Source: Chromera velia (taxonomy: Eukaryota > Sar > Chromeraceae). Taken from it: 47,500 bases of DNA. A model generated the notes under the pieces. That model worked only from the letters and a program-made list of their open reading frames with translations. It did no database searches and had not been told where the DNA came from. A program made the position numbers and the translations under genes. Shown here piece after piece: positions 10,601 to 19,729 of the stretch. Within the stretch, counting starts at the first letter, position 1, and every line of letters begins with the position of its first letter. Location of the stretch: NCBI GenBank assembly GCA_018398765.1, contig JAHBMJ010002173.1, positions 1 through 47,500 of the forward strand, written 5' to 3'.

Positions 10601-13600
10601 AAATCAACATGTGACCGCACAAAGCAACCCACATAAATTCAAATCGATCGATGTATCCCCTTTCTGCCCATATAAATTCAAATCGATCGATGTATCCCCT
10701 TTCTGCCCACAGAGAGAGAGAGAGAGAGAGAGAGAACCCTTTCTGGTCACTCTCGATCTGGAGCACCGCACCTCAAATTCTTGGAGTGCAGTCTCCTTCA
10801 TGTCTCTATTTTTTGATCCTATACTCTTCTACAATCATGTCTGCAGGAACTCGAACTCTTCCGCCCTTTCTTCCCCCGTCACAGCAACATCCCCCTCCCC
10901 CTCTCCCCCCCTTGGGCCCTTCCTGCCCCCTCTACCTTCGGAATCTGAGACTGTCGCACAGACGCAGTCAGAGGAGATGAAGGGAAGAAGGACCACAGGA
11001 GGCTCCAGAGCTTCAACGAACCAAGTGAGGACGCCCAGAAGCCCAACGGCAGGGGCGCGAGCACGTCCTGCAAACAGGTGCGTTGGGGGGGGAGATATTC
11101 ACTCATCCTTCTTTGGTATGTGAGTCTTGATGTTGGTATATGCGAGTTCAAATTACTTTGCCACAACGCAGATTTTGACCGTTAGATTCCATGCAAGGAG
11201 GGACCCACCCACCCTCCCTCTCTACGCAAAAATGTCTTTGTGGGTACATGCAGGTGGAAGTGCTGCAACCGAGTGATGCATGCATGCATTTTCATAATTC
11301 ATTCTGTATGAAAATAAATACTCTACGCATGCATTTGTTTGTCTGTCTGTCTGTGTGTACATGCAGGTGGAAGTGCTGCAACCGAGTGCGAAAGAAGCTC
11401 CGCAAAGGCTACGTGTGTCTCCTGAGTGCGGTGCAGCTTTGGATGACGAACAGAAAATTCAGAGTGAGTCAGTCAGTCGAATTATTCAATTGACGCACGC
11501 GATTTACTCACGCAAAAGTTTCGTGCAGCTTTGGATGACAAACAGAAAATTCAGAGTGAGTCAGTCGAATTCATGCACATATATGGATTTCAGTGTGGTC
11601 AGCTCAAAACAGATGTGCGGAAGAAAAGAATTCGAAACCCTGTGAAGTGAGTGAAGCCTGCATGTGGATGGATGACAAAATTTGAAAGCAAGAAAAGAAT
11701 GAGAGTACGTTGTCCTTGCACGAAGCTTTCATTTTGACAGTTGGTTGAAAAACCCTTTTTTTGTTTTTTGAGGACCTCTTTGTCAAGACTATCGAAGAGG
11801 CGACAGGCACTCTTGCAGTCAGCCAAAACGAGTAAACCCATAATTGAGGGTCTTCTCATACCCCTGCAGGATGATTTGCTCCCTCCCAAAGATGCACATT
11901 TGTGTGTTTGTTTGTGTCCACTTCATTTGAGTCTGTTTGTCTCTCTGCAGAGATGGGCGTACCTGATTCTGGCTGGCGCCATCTACCTCTGCACCCTCTC
12001 TCTGGTGCGCAATCAGATGACACTGGGAGACGTCATCTTGCTCCTCGTCCTGCAGGTCAGCCGACGCTCTCTAATGGATTCACATGCCTGTCTTTCGATG
12101 CAACTCACGCTCATGTAACTGCGTGCAGCTCGATGTAGGCCTGCATATGAATGAAGTTTGTTGCGCATCTGCTGATTTCCTCTTTCTGTACGCAGGAAGA
12201 TGCACTCGGATATTTGTCGTGATGGCTGTCTTTGCCTCCCTTCAGGTGGTTGGCATGCTTATGTGCATCAACGGCATGCGGGGCGACTCCCGTCTCGGCC
12301 GCGCCTTCAATGTGGCCATCTGTGTGTTCTCTGTCACCGCCATCCTCATCATCCTCGCAGCCTCCACCCTCGCCTCTCTGTCAGTCGGGAGTTGGGAGTG
12401 AAACAAATATCCAAAAATATCAAAAATATTCAAAAATACTCAAAAATATTCAAAAATGTCCTCATCATCCTCGCAGCCTCCACCCTCGCCTCTCTGTGAG
12501 TCATAGGGAAGATGAGGTATTGTAGGGACACACTGGAGGAAGCAAAAGGTTATGAATACAATCGTCAAGGAGAAGACGACACTGACTGCTCATTTCGTTT
12601 CTCCCGGGTACCTTGTGTGGGTAGTGCACAGGACATGGACTGGGAGTCCCGACCGGTGTGCTGCGGGAGGTCGTTGTGATGCATGGGGCCTGCCATTCCT
12701 CCCTCATGCACTTATTCCTTCCTTCCTTCCTTCCTTCCTTCCTTCCTTTCTTTCTTTCTTTCTTTCTTTCTTCCTTGCTTCTTTCCTTTCTTTCTTCCTT
12801 CCATGATTGCATGCCTCCCTCCCTCCCTCCATTTGATTCAAGTCTCTCTCTCTCTCTGCATGCAGAGAGGACCCAGGCGCCCCCCTTGTGGGAGGGTAGA
12901 GAGAGAATCCCAAAAAATATCAAAAATATCCCAAAATATCCAAAATAAATTCATTGAATTCTCTGCAGAGAGGACCCAGGCGCCCCCCTTGTGGGAGGGT
13001 AGAGAGAGAATCCCAAAAAATATCAAAAATATCCCAAAATATCCAAAATAAATTCATTGAATTCTCTGCAGAGAGGACCCAGGCGCCCCCCTTGTGGGAG
13101 GGTACAGAGAGAATCCTCTGGCCGAACCAGAGCACCCCCCAGTCTCCACAGGGTCTCCTGCAGCTGGGGAGAAAGAGACGGGAAGGGGGTCCGAGTCCAG
13201 AGACATCAGCCCCCCCTCCAGCAGCAGTACAACCGAGGAAGGGGGAAAGGGGACCATCAAGGACGGTACAGGAGGAACGGAAGGGGAAGGAGAGGGAGAA
13301 GGAGAGGGGGAAGAAACAAAGCCGTCAGATGAGATTCCCCAGAATGTTACCGTGCAGGTATGTGAGTGGCTGCCTGGGTGTTCCGCAATTTTTGTTTTCA
13401 GATCCTTCTCGGTCGGAGTTCCCATGCAACTTTACTCCGCACCTCCATGAGTGACTGTAAGACAAGTCTTGGCTCTCCATCGTGTTTGATTTGGATGTTC
13501 TTGTAATTCATCGCGAAAGCTGTATTCACCCTGTTGCTGCATGATGATTGAAGGGTTGCGAATACCTGATTCGATTTTGTTGCCCAACCACTTTTGGCGC

Positions 13601-16600
13601 GTTCCGTTTTCTGTTCCTTCTTCTGTATCCCCAGAGACCCGTCGGTCAGAATTGTATTCCAAGATTTATGCTGACGAATTTGGCATAAAACTGATTTTGC
13701 GTCGCGTTTGTGCTCTCGGAAGGTTTCCCTTTTGTGTCTCTGCACCCCTACGTATCCGTCCTCTGTCGTGCAGAGGTACCTCCGAGGCTCTGGAGGGACG
13801 TCAGGGGTGCCACAGAGCCCTGGAGATGCAATAGGGGTGCCCCAGACTGCACCGTCTTCTCTACCCCCCATGCCCCTTTTGTTCCTCTCGGACGTCATCG
13901 ACTACCTTGCGCGTCCTCTCGCGCGTTCCCTCTCCGGGTTGGTCGAGCCTCTCCGAGTTGTCTTGAGAGAAGCCGGGAGTGACCCTGACGAGAACCCTTT
14001 GGCAGTTGGTGACTTTGACCTGGAGGGGTGGGAGTGGGAGGAGGGGGGTTTCTCTGTGAGTGGACAGGGCGAGGAGAATATTGGAGGGCTTCTGGGGGAG
14101 GGAGAAAAGACTGCTGTAGGAGAGCAATCGCGAGAACAGAAGGCAAGGGAGGACATCGTGAAAGCCCGAAAGTTTAGACAGGGGGGGCATCAGCTCTGTC
14201 AACTGCGGTGGGGGTACCTGTCGGGACTGAACTTTCTCGATTTGGGATGGGTGAGTGAGCTTAATTCGTTCTCTGCATGTTTTGGAAGATGCAAATATGT
14301 CAGTCACGACAGCACTCTTAATTTCTTTTTGCTGTCTTGTGATTGCATACCTGGTCTTCTACAATCTCTCCATTGCATTGATCCTTTGGCATGCAGAATG
14401 AAATTTGTCTCTGGTTCGATCGAATATTCGAGAAAAAAGAAAAAAGACGAATTGAAGGAAGAAAGCCGTCTGGCAGTCAATGCCGCTCACGAATTTCTCA
14501 AAGCTGAAGCATGCATGCGAGGTGCAGGAGAACGGCATGACTCTCATGTACGGCAGGCAGTCGTGAAAAAAGACGTCCATCTCTCCACCGATGCAAAAAT
14601 GACTTCCCACTGCATGCCGTCTGCTTGTTGCAGCTTGCGTACACAAGTTACAACCGTGACGCGCTGATTACGGACATGACTGAAGTTTACTTCGGAAAAG
14701 TGCTGGACGACAGCTTCGATCCAGAGAAACATCCAAAGACGCCATTCACACCGTCAGTCTGTATGTTTATATGTATGTATATGTATGTATGTATATATGG
14801 ACGACAGCTTCGATCCAGAGAAACATCCAAAGACGCCATTCACACTGTTAGTCAGACAGCAAGTCAGACACACAAGGGAAGTACGTGGCCAGCTGCCTGA
14901 TCCTCCTTGTCTTGCTCTGAAAATAATGTCCTAAGCAGCTCTGCACATTCATGCAAACTTAATTGCACAATTCTGGTAGGCTTCTTCCGCGTTAGTCTTC
15001 TTCCATCATCATGTCGAGCTGCGTTGAACGTGTGTGCGATTGTGTGTCTGTGCATACGTGTGTGTGTGTGTGTGTGTGTGTGTGTTTATGTGTAGGTTTG
15101 AGGTCCTCTCTGTGGAACCCCAACCTCTTCTAGGCCGAGCGCTGGTTGTGGACTTTCCTTTGGAGAATGTCCTCGTGATTGCCTACAGAGGCACGCAGGT
15201 GGGTCTGTATGCATATGTGTATACATGTGTGTGTGTGTATGTGTGTGTGTGAATGTATGCATGTGTATGTATGAATATATGTGTATGTGTTGTGGACTTT
15301 CCTCTGGAGAATGTCCTCGTGATTGCCTACAGAGGCACGCAGGTGGGTCTGTATGCATATGTGTATACATGTGTGTGTGTGTGTGTGTGTATGTATGTGT
15401 ATGTATGAATATATGTGTATGTGTTGTGGACTTTCCTCTGGAGAATGTCCTTGTGATTGCCTACAGAGGCACGCAGGTAGGTTTGCAACTTCCTTCTTCT
15501 TCTGTATGTATAGGCATGGGGACAGCTGACTTCTGTCAGGCTTGAAAAACGCAGGCGTGCTTGTGTTGTTTTTCACCCAGCTTCCTCTCTTCCTCTTCTC
15601 GCTCCAGACCTTTCCACTCACAGTTCTTTTCCCCTGCGTGCGTCAATCATGTGCCTTCCTTCCACAAGGTGACAGAGAACATGCAGCGCGTGGGCATACT
15701 CTCACATATGTGCGTGGGTGTCCGACTAAGCGCTTGCAGGTCGCTGCAGAGGCCATTGCAGATCTGGATGTCTGGAGTGCGGCCTTCATCGTTCAGACAA
15801 TCAGCAGGTGGGTGAGTGCCTTGATGTCGTGAATTGTGTCCAGGCAGATGAACCGTCACGTTTTTAGAGGAAGTGTGTGAGACTTTGTGCAGCACATATC
15901 TTTGTCGGGGTCCCCTGTGAGAGAAATCAAGCCCACTTTCCACAAACCAAGACACTGCATATGTATTGCAGTCGAGAGAATTCAGACCGCTTTCCTTCCT
16001 TCCGGTCTGTCTGCATGTGCAGGTACTTCTTGCCGATTTTGGCCTGGCTGCCCCCCGAGCTGGTGCCCAACATGCTGTGGGCCATTACTCAGAGCAATGA
16101 GGTACTGCGGGTTCGGTTCGGTTGGGTTGGGCTGGGTTGAGGGAATGCCTGGGTTTGGACGGAATGGGAAAGAAAAAACGATTCATAAAGTTTCTTTTTT
16201 CTCTCTACCTCTTGAGGGAGCCGGCAAGATGCAGCGCGAACAAGAATGAGAAACGTCTCAATTGTACGCGTACCGTCTCTCTTTGTGTGTGATTGATTGC
16301 AAGGAGTGTCCATGTTCTGTCTATGACTGACTGATTGCTTGCTTGATTGACTGATTGCTTGCTTGCTTGATTGATTGCTTGATTGCTTGATTGATTGATT
16401 GATTGATTGCTTGCTTGATTGATTGCTTGATTGCTTGATTGATTGATTGATGTTTTGGATATGTTTTTGGATATTTGATTGATTGATTACTGTCAACAGG
16501 ACGACCCTGTCCGTGAGATGATCCGTGAGAGAACAATTTTTTTTTTTTGGATATTTTTGAGTATTTTGGATTTTTTTTTGGATATTTGATTGATTGATTA

Positions 16601-17207
16601 CTGTCAACAGGACGACCCAGTCCGTGAGATGATCCAGCGACACCTCGAGAGTCTCTCGTACTTCGAGAGGGCGTACGCAGAGGTTTGTCGTTTGATTCTT
16701 CTCCTTCCTACCTTCCTTCCTTCCTACCTTCCTTCCTTTCTTCCTTCCTTCTTGGATCAATAAAAAATTTCCCTGCTCCTTCTCTGCGATGGCTACCCTG
16801 CTTTGGTTGATTTAAATTACCGGATGACGAATGGTGCGATTGGTGATCTCGAAATTTGATTTGGTGTCTGTTCTTGTTCTCTAATCGACTTATTCTTTCA
16901 GCTGCTGCTGGGCATCGTTGTGCACATGAGTAACTCGATATGAGATCCTTCGTTGAATGGGGTACCAGCTAGGACAACGAAATTGCGTGACCGACCGAAT
17001 AGAAATCCTTGGCCTCATGATTGTCCAGAAGCTGTTCATTGGACAATTGATTCCTTGTGTGCATGGGCGTGCGTGCGTATTTTAATGGAATCTCTGCAGC
17101 GACAGATTCTTCTGGTGGGACACTCCATGGGCGGCGCTGTGGCAACGATTGTGGGTGCCAAGACGTCTCTTCCTGCAATCACGATCTCGGCACCCGGAGT
17201 GGTCAGC

Positions 17208-17238
<31 letters not shown>

Positions 17239-17263
17239 TTGACAGACAGATTGACAGACAGAA

Positions 17264-17296
<33 letters not shown>

Positions 17297-18655
17297 GGAC
17301 TGCACGAGTGGAATGAACAACGCGAGTGAGTGCGAATTAAAGGGACGGAGATGATACGTACTCTCTTTTTTATTTCTTTACTTACTTACTTTCTTTCTTT
17401 CTTTCTGTTTTTCTGTGTGAATGTTGAATTGAATTCGCTCCTTGGGCCGAGAATTAAATTCCAATTTCATGGCCCTCTCACTGTCTGCCCAGCGTCTCTG
17501 CATAGAGAAACAGATTCTCAATTCACAATGCAGTCAATCAGCCAATCTGTTCATTCACCCTTCCCTTTCCTTTCCCTTGCTTCCAGTTGATGACGAGGAA
17601 GAGTGCAGAGAGGGACTGTTGGGTTTTTTGAATATTTTTGGATATTTTCGGATACTTTTGGATGTTTTTTGGAAAGACGTTCCCTTGTTGCAGTTGATGA
17701 CGAGGAAGAGATTCGGCGTCGACGAGGGGAGAGTGCAGAGAGGGACGCTCTCCGTTTTTGCAATGGGGGACCCTGTGCCGACGGTGGGCTGTTTGGTTTT
17801 TTGAATATTTGTGGATATGTTTGGATAGTTTTGGAGATTTTCGGATATTTTCGGATATTTTTTGGAAAGACCTTTGCAATGGGGGACCCTGTGCCGACGG
17901 TGGGCTGTTGGATTCGGGGTAGGAGGGGCTGCTTGTGTGTCTTTGTGTGTGTGTCTGTTTGTTGTTGGATTGGCGTCTGTCTCTTTACCGAACTGTCTGA
18001 CTATCCCTGCTTCGATCAGTCTGTCTGTGCATTCTCAATGATTGATGCCGTGGGCTCCCATGAATTGACATTGGGACCTTCTGTCTGGATCCTTCGTTGT
18101 TGAATATTTTTGAATATTTTGTGGACATTTTTTTGGATGCCGTGTGCTCCCATGAATTGACATTGGGACCTTCTGTATGGCATGCATGAGATGCAGGCGG
18201 ACATCAAGAGCGGGTTGATAGGGGACCTCGGATGCTCCTCCAAAAGCCCGAAGACCTGCCACATGGCCATCCACGTCCTCTGTGACCTCTTTTGCACTGG
18301 GGGGTACGATAGAAGGGGAATGTGGTGGAAAGCGTCAGTCAGTCAGTCAGTCAGTCTTTGTTTACTGCAACAGCTTTTCTGAGCTGACCGGACGAGAAAT
18401 CGAAATGCACAGTTGTAATTCGAAAGCAAACTTGTTTGACGCCCGCGTTCATTTTGCTGTGGTGAGCTGGACACGATCACGTGCTTTCAGAAGTGTCAAA
18501 ACGAATCCCAACGGTTTCTCCCTTTGCGTTCGTGCAGGTGCTGGCACACTGCAAAGCAGAAAAAGTGGCCGGATGCCAACCAGGGCAGGTGTCAGTGGTC
18601 GAAGATGAAGACCCTCGAGGACGCGAGGGAGGCAGCATCACTGCCCTTTGAGTGA
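4204..18655 (+). CDS. Polytopic membrane protein with C-terminal class-3 (diacylglycerol-lipase-like) serine lipase
   Basis: This gene has at least 25 exons. The order is: N-terminal membrane part (4204 to ~7557), cytosolic low-complexity part (8008-11463), second membrane part (11951-12379), linker (13072-14752) and alpha/beta-hydrolase part (15096-18655). The nucleophile elbow is GHSMG (Ser codon 17124-17126). The probable acid is Asp of GDPVP (17769-17771) and the probable His is in TCHM (18260-18262), inside a Cys-rich motif resembling the CHSxxRT..C...CG tail of some protist class-3 lipases. The architecture resembles animal sn-1 diacylglycerol lipases, which cleave membrane diacylglycerol, but there are more membrane helices than their usual four. 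The substrate is inferred. The start is the first ATG of a 58-codon exon ending at a clean GTAAGG donor; the stop is TGA at 18653-18655. Phases agree at most junctions; gaps remain at 6904-7179, 14250-14634, 16682-17100 and 17201-18197. Confidence 0.82.
4911..5010. repeat. (GT)n-(CT)n-(GT)n microsatellite in intron 2 of the lipase gene
   Basis: About 100 bp of GT, CT and again GT dinucleotides runs directly into the TGTGCAG acceptor at 5011-5016, so it doubles as the polypyrimidine region of that intron. Confidence 0.92.
7562..7682. repeat. (CT)n/(GT)n compound microsatellite
   Basis: Alternating CT and GT runs begin directly after the donor at 7558. They occupy the 5' part of the intron between the exons at 7536 and 8008. 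Confidence 0.9.
8008..11463 (+). CDS. Lipase gene: cytosolic, acidic low-complexity exons
   Basis: Exons read as 8008-8238, 8450-8894, 9183-9854 (alternative end 9884), 10139-10262, 10847-11077 and 11367-11463; all phases agree. The first exon starts with a basic amphipathic stretch (FKRQLQILNAQRLLLDTY). The next two encode long Glu/Ser/Arg-rich disordered sequence with poly-Glu runs and many Ser-Pro and Arg-x-x-Ser sites. The exon at 10139 has a basic amphipathic segment (RFMEWLRKTIRRNERD) and then an acidic tail. The exon at 11367 is strongly basic (WKCCNRVRKKLRKG), fitting the cytosolic side of the helix that follows. Two donors, GTAAGG at 9855 and GTACGT at 9885, are compatible with the same phase and may be alternatives. 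Confidence 0.75.
10349..10592. repeat. 49-bp tandem repeat, five copies, in an intron of the lipase gene
   Basis: A unit of about 49 bp starting GATTCTCTTTTCCGGAAGC is repeated five times with few substitutions. The unit length is not a multiple of three, so the same peptide appears in shifting frames. This long open run is a composition effect, not a protein. It lies between exons 10139-10262 and 10847-11077. Confidence 0.93.
10633..10711. repeat. Duplicated ~38-bp segment
   Basis: Two adjacent copies beginning ATAAATTCAAATCGATCGA, at about 10633-10670 and 10672-10710, are followed by a short (AG)n run. The position is intronic. Confidence 0.92.
11244..11388. repeat. Class A hairpin element flanked by a 32-bp duplicated acceptor plus exon start
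   Basis: The 32-bp segment GTACATGCAG plus the first 22 bases of the next exon occurs at 11244-11275 and 11357-11388. Only the second copy continues into the real exon (11367-11463). Between them lie GCATGCAT repeats and a hairpin with 9-bp arms, ATTTTCATA at 11288-11296 and TATGAAAAT at 11308-11316. The first copy is a decoy acceptor with a truncated exon start. Confidence 0.85.
11430..11572. repeat. Duplicated exon 3' edge with donor (lipase gene)
   Basis: The last ~34 bases of exon 11367-11463 and its donor (through GAGTCAGTC) are repeated at about 11524-11570, preceded by a new GTGCAG. The second copy has both an acceptor-like and a donor-like signal, so it could be spliced as a small extra exon. 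Confidence 0.82.
11951..12379 (+). CDS. Lipase gene: second membrane segment
   Basis: Exons 11951-12055 and 12246-12379. The first encodes RWAYLILAGAIYLCTLSLV, a short basic-acidic linker, and DVILLLVLQ. The second encodes VVGMLMCI, a hydrophilic loop, and a long hydrophobic helix (FNVAICVFSVTAILIILAAS). Two to three membrane passages follow the basic exon at 11367. Phases agree (0, 0, then 2). Confidence 0.78.
12343..12497. repeat. Class B spacer between 39-bp copies of an exon 3' edge
   Basis: The last 37 bases of exon 12246-12379 plus its donor GT occur at 12343-12381 and again at 12459-12497. The spacer between is a run of CAAAAATATT-like units, the complement of the GGATATTTT type seen elsewhere. 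Both copies end in a usable donor (GTCAGT and GTGAGT). Confidence 0.87.
12717..12800. repeat. (TTCC)n/(TTTC)n microsatellite
   Basis: Tetranucleotide pyrimidine runs in the intron before exon 13072. Confidence 0.9.
12862..13110. repeat. Three tandem copies of a ~103-bp unit: acceptor, exon start, class B spacer
   Basis: Each unit has TGCAG, then AGAGGACCCAGGCGCC and more exon sequence, then AAAATATC-type repeats and AATTCATTGAATTC before the next TGCAG. Exon copies start at about 12867, 12969 and 13072. Only the third runs on into the full exon 13072-13357. Each of the first two has a GGTAGAG donor-like site, so they could be spliced as 30-base mini-exons of ten codons. Confidence 0.9.
13072..14752 (+). 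CDS. Lipase gene: linker exons between membrane and catalytic parts
   Basis: Exons 13072-13357 and 13774-14250 agree in phase. The first is a Gly/Glu/Ser-rich disordered linker. The second contains a short amphipathic stretch (VIDYLARPLARSLSGLVEPL), an acidic segment, and a WGYLSGLNFLDLGW end. A further exon starts at about 14397 (NEICLWFDRIFEKKEK) but stops or needs a very short intron, so its 3' end is unresolved. Exon 14634-14752 encodes LAYTSYNRDALITDMTEVYF, typical of the region just before a class-3 lipase core. Confidence 0.68.
14706..14850. repeat. Duplicated exon 3' edge separated by a (GTAT)n spacer
   Basis: The last ~47 bases of exon 14634-14752 (GGACGACAGCTTCGATCCAG onwards) occur again at about 14798-14846. 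The copies are separated by ~45 bp of TATGTATG repeats. The second copy ends CACTGTTAG instead of CACCGTCAG. Confidence 0.87.
15059..15476. repeat. Three tandem copies of a lipase exon 3' edge in (TG)n-rich sequence
   Basis: About 53 bases of exon 15096-15198, encoding VVDFPLENVLVIAYRGTQ plus the donor, are repeated at about 15290-15342 and 15424-15476. They are embedded in TGTG/TATG repeats with periods of about 142 and 134 bp. Copies 2 and 3 keep a donor but have no AG directly upstream, so they look like pseudo-exons or decoy donors. Confidence 0.92.
15096..18655 (+). CDS. Lipase gene: catalytic exons
   Basis: Exons read: 15096-15198 (FEVLSVEPQPL...VLVIAYRGTQ, the conserved RGT strand), 15740-15807, 16023-16101, 16611-16682, a short exon from 16902 (LLLGIV), 17100-17201 (RQILLVGHSMGGAVATIVGAK, with the nucleophile Ser), 17694 to ~17790 (RGTLSVFAMGDPVPTVG, acid Asp), an exon ending near 18083 (IDAVGSHELTLG), 18197-18303 (GLIGDLGC...KTCHMAIHVLCDLF, probable His) and 18538-18655 (CWHTAKQKKWPDANQ to the TGA stop). 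Phases agree from 15096 to 16682, for 17100-17201, and from 18197 to the stop. The sections 16902-17100 and 17201-18197 are confused by duplicated exon edges and need transcript evidence. Confidence 0.8.
16325..16450. repeat. (TTGATTGCTTGC)-type tetranucleotide array
   Basis: Degenerate TTGA/TTGC tetranucleotide repeats directly upstream of the next exon duplication. Confidence 0.88.
16465..16635. repeat. Class B spacer and ~60-bp duplicated acceptor plus exon start
   Basis: The segment GGATATTTGATTGATTGATT, CTGTCAACAG and the first ~25 exon bases occurs at about 16465-16524 and 16576-16635. Between them lies a T-rich stretch with further GGATATTTTT units. Only the second copy continues into exon 16611-16682. 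Confidence 0.88.
17206..17298. repeat. (GACA)n microsatellite immediately after the catalytic-Ser exon
   Basis: About 90 bp of GACA repeats with a few TTGACA variants starts within a few bases of the donor at 17202. Confidence 0.93.
17587..17745. repeat. Duplicated exon 5' part with class B spacer; first copy internally deleted
   Basis: TTGATGACGAGGAAGAG followed by TGCAGAGAGGGAC at 17587-17616 is a shortened copy of 17694-17745. In the full copy about 23 additional bases lie between two GAG triplets. The spacer between the copies contains GGATATTTTCGGATACTTTT-type units. Confidence 0.82.
17757..17909. repeat. Duplicated GDPVP-coding exon edge with class B spacer
   Basis: A 37-bp segment beginning TTTGCAATGGGGGACCC occurs at 17757-17793 and again at about 17873-17909, with GGATATTTTCGGATATT units between. 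Both copies encode the GDPVPTVG acid motif. Only the first is joined directly to the upstream exon sequence. Confidence 0.88.
18044..18176. repeat. Duplicated IDAVGSHELTLG-coding segment with class B spacer
   Basis: A 41-bp segment starting GATGCCGTG is present at 18044-18084 and 18136-18176 with one mismatch, separated by GAATATTTTTGAATATTTTG-type sequence. Both copies are followed by GT. Confidence 0.88.
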
Positions 18656-19729
18656 CGATCTGCCAAGAGATTGATACAAACTTCTTTTATTGGTTCTTTG
18701 AATATGAGCGGCAAACAAAGGAGCATTAAGAAAATGCGTACATACAGTGCCAAACTTTCCTTCACCCGGTATTTACATGTTTCTCCGTATAAAAATGTTG
18801 TGTCGGACCCCGCCAGCGGTCAGTTATAAACCAATTCCTCAAGACGTGCTGCATCACATGCACAGCACACTTTGATTACTCTCACGTTGTTGACTTCACG
18901 TAATGAGGTCGCGCGCGTTTTATTGCAATGCATTGTGACTCCCAGAGGGGGACTCACTCCCTGTACTGAAAATTATTATGATGAAGGAGAGTCTGACACA
19001 AACCTTTAGGGAAAAAATTGGTTTCAAAAATATCATCATTATCCTATATTGTTCTTAGTCCAAGTTTTTTTTAACTTTATGGAATTTGACTTGATTGATT
19101 GATTGAATTGAATATAAATTAAACTGCTTTATGCGATGCCATTGTGAGACTGTGGGCGTGGAGCATGCAGCAAAGCAGGCAAGCAGCTGCGGGTTTCGAT
19201 ATTGTCAGGATGATCGTGTAGTCAGGATGACTGTCTTATGGTTTAGAGTTACCTGGGTGGGCTGGGAACTCTCACGTGTTTCATATACGACTCCCATGAA
19301 TAGATCCAGACAGTGTGGCTTGCCGGGCCAGTTGCAATACAAGTGAATGGTGCGATATATGTTCATACGTGCATCACTGTGTGAGCGGTGCATGAGGGGC
19401 ACATATGGGTATATGGCTTTCCAGGGTCAGCTCCGTGAGAACATGAATGAATATGCTTGTGGGGCATGTTTAAGGAAGTGAGGTGCGGTGCACAGCTCGC
19501 TGCAACACCAGCAATAGGCTGTGGGTATTCTCTGCACATGACTGTGTAGAAACTGATCGATCTGCACTAAGAACCAAGAACAATGCATGGATGCATGTGT
19601 TCATTCCTCTTTTGTCTACACTAACTCACTTATATAGCTTCTCTCTAGGTACAAAGGATCCTTCTTGGTATGTGGAAAAATCCTTAAAGGTAGATTACTT
19701 CATAGCCATTCGGGGTAAAACCGCGATTT

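Noticed and set aside
10263-11123. Plus-strand 286-codon open frame
   Set aside because: Most of it reads the 49-bp tandem repeat and an (AG)n run in an intron; the peptide repeats only because the DNA repeats. Its 3' part overlaps the true exon 10847-11077, which I keep.
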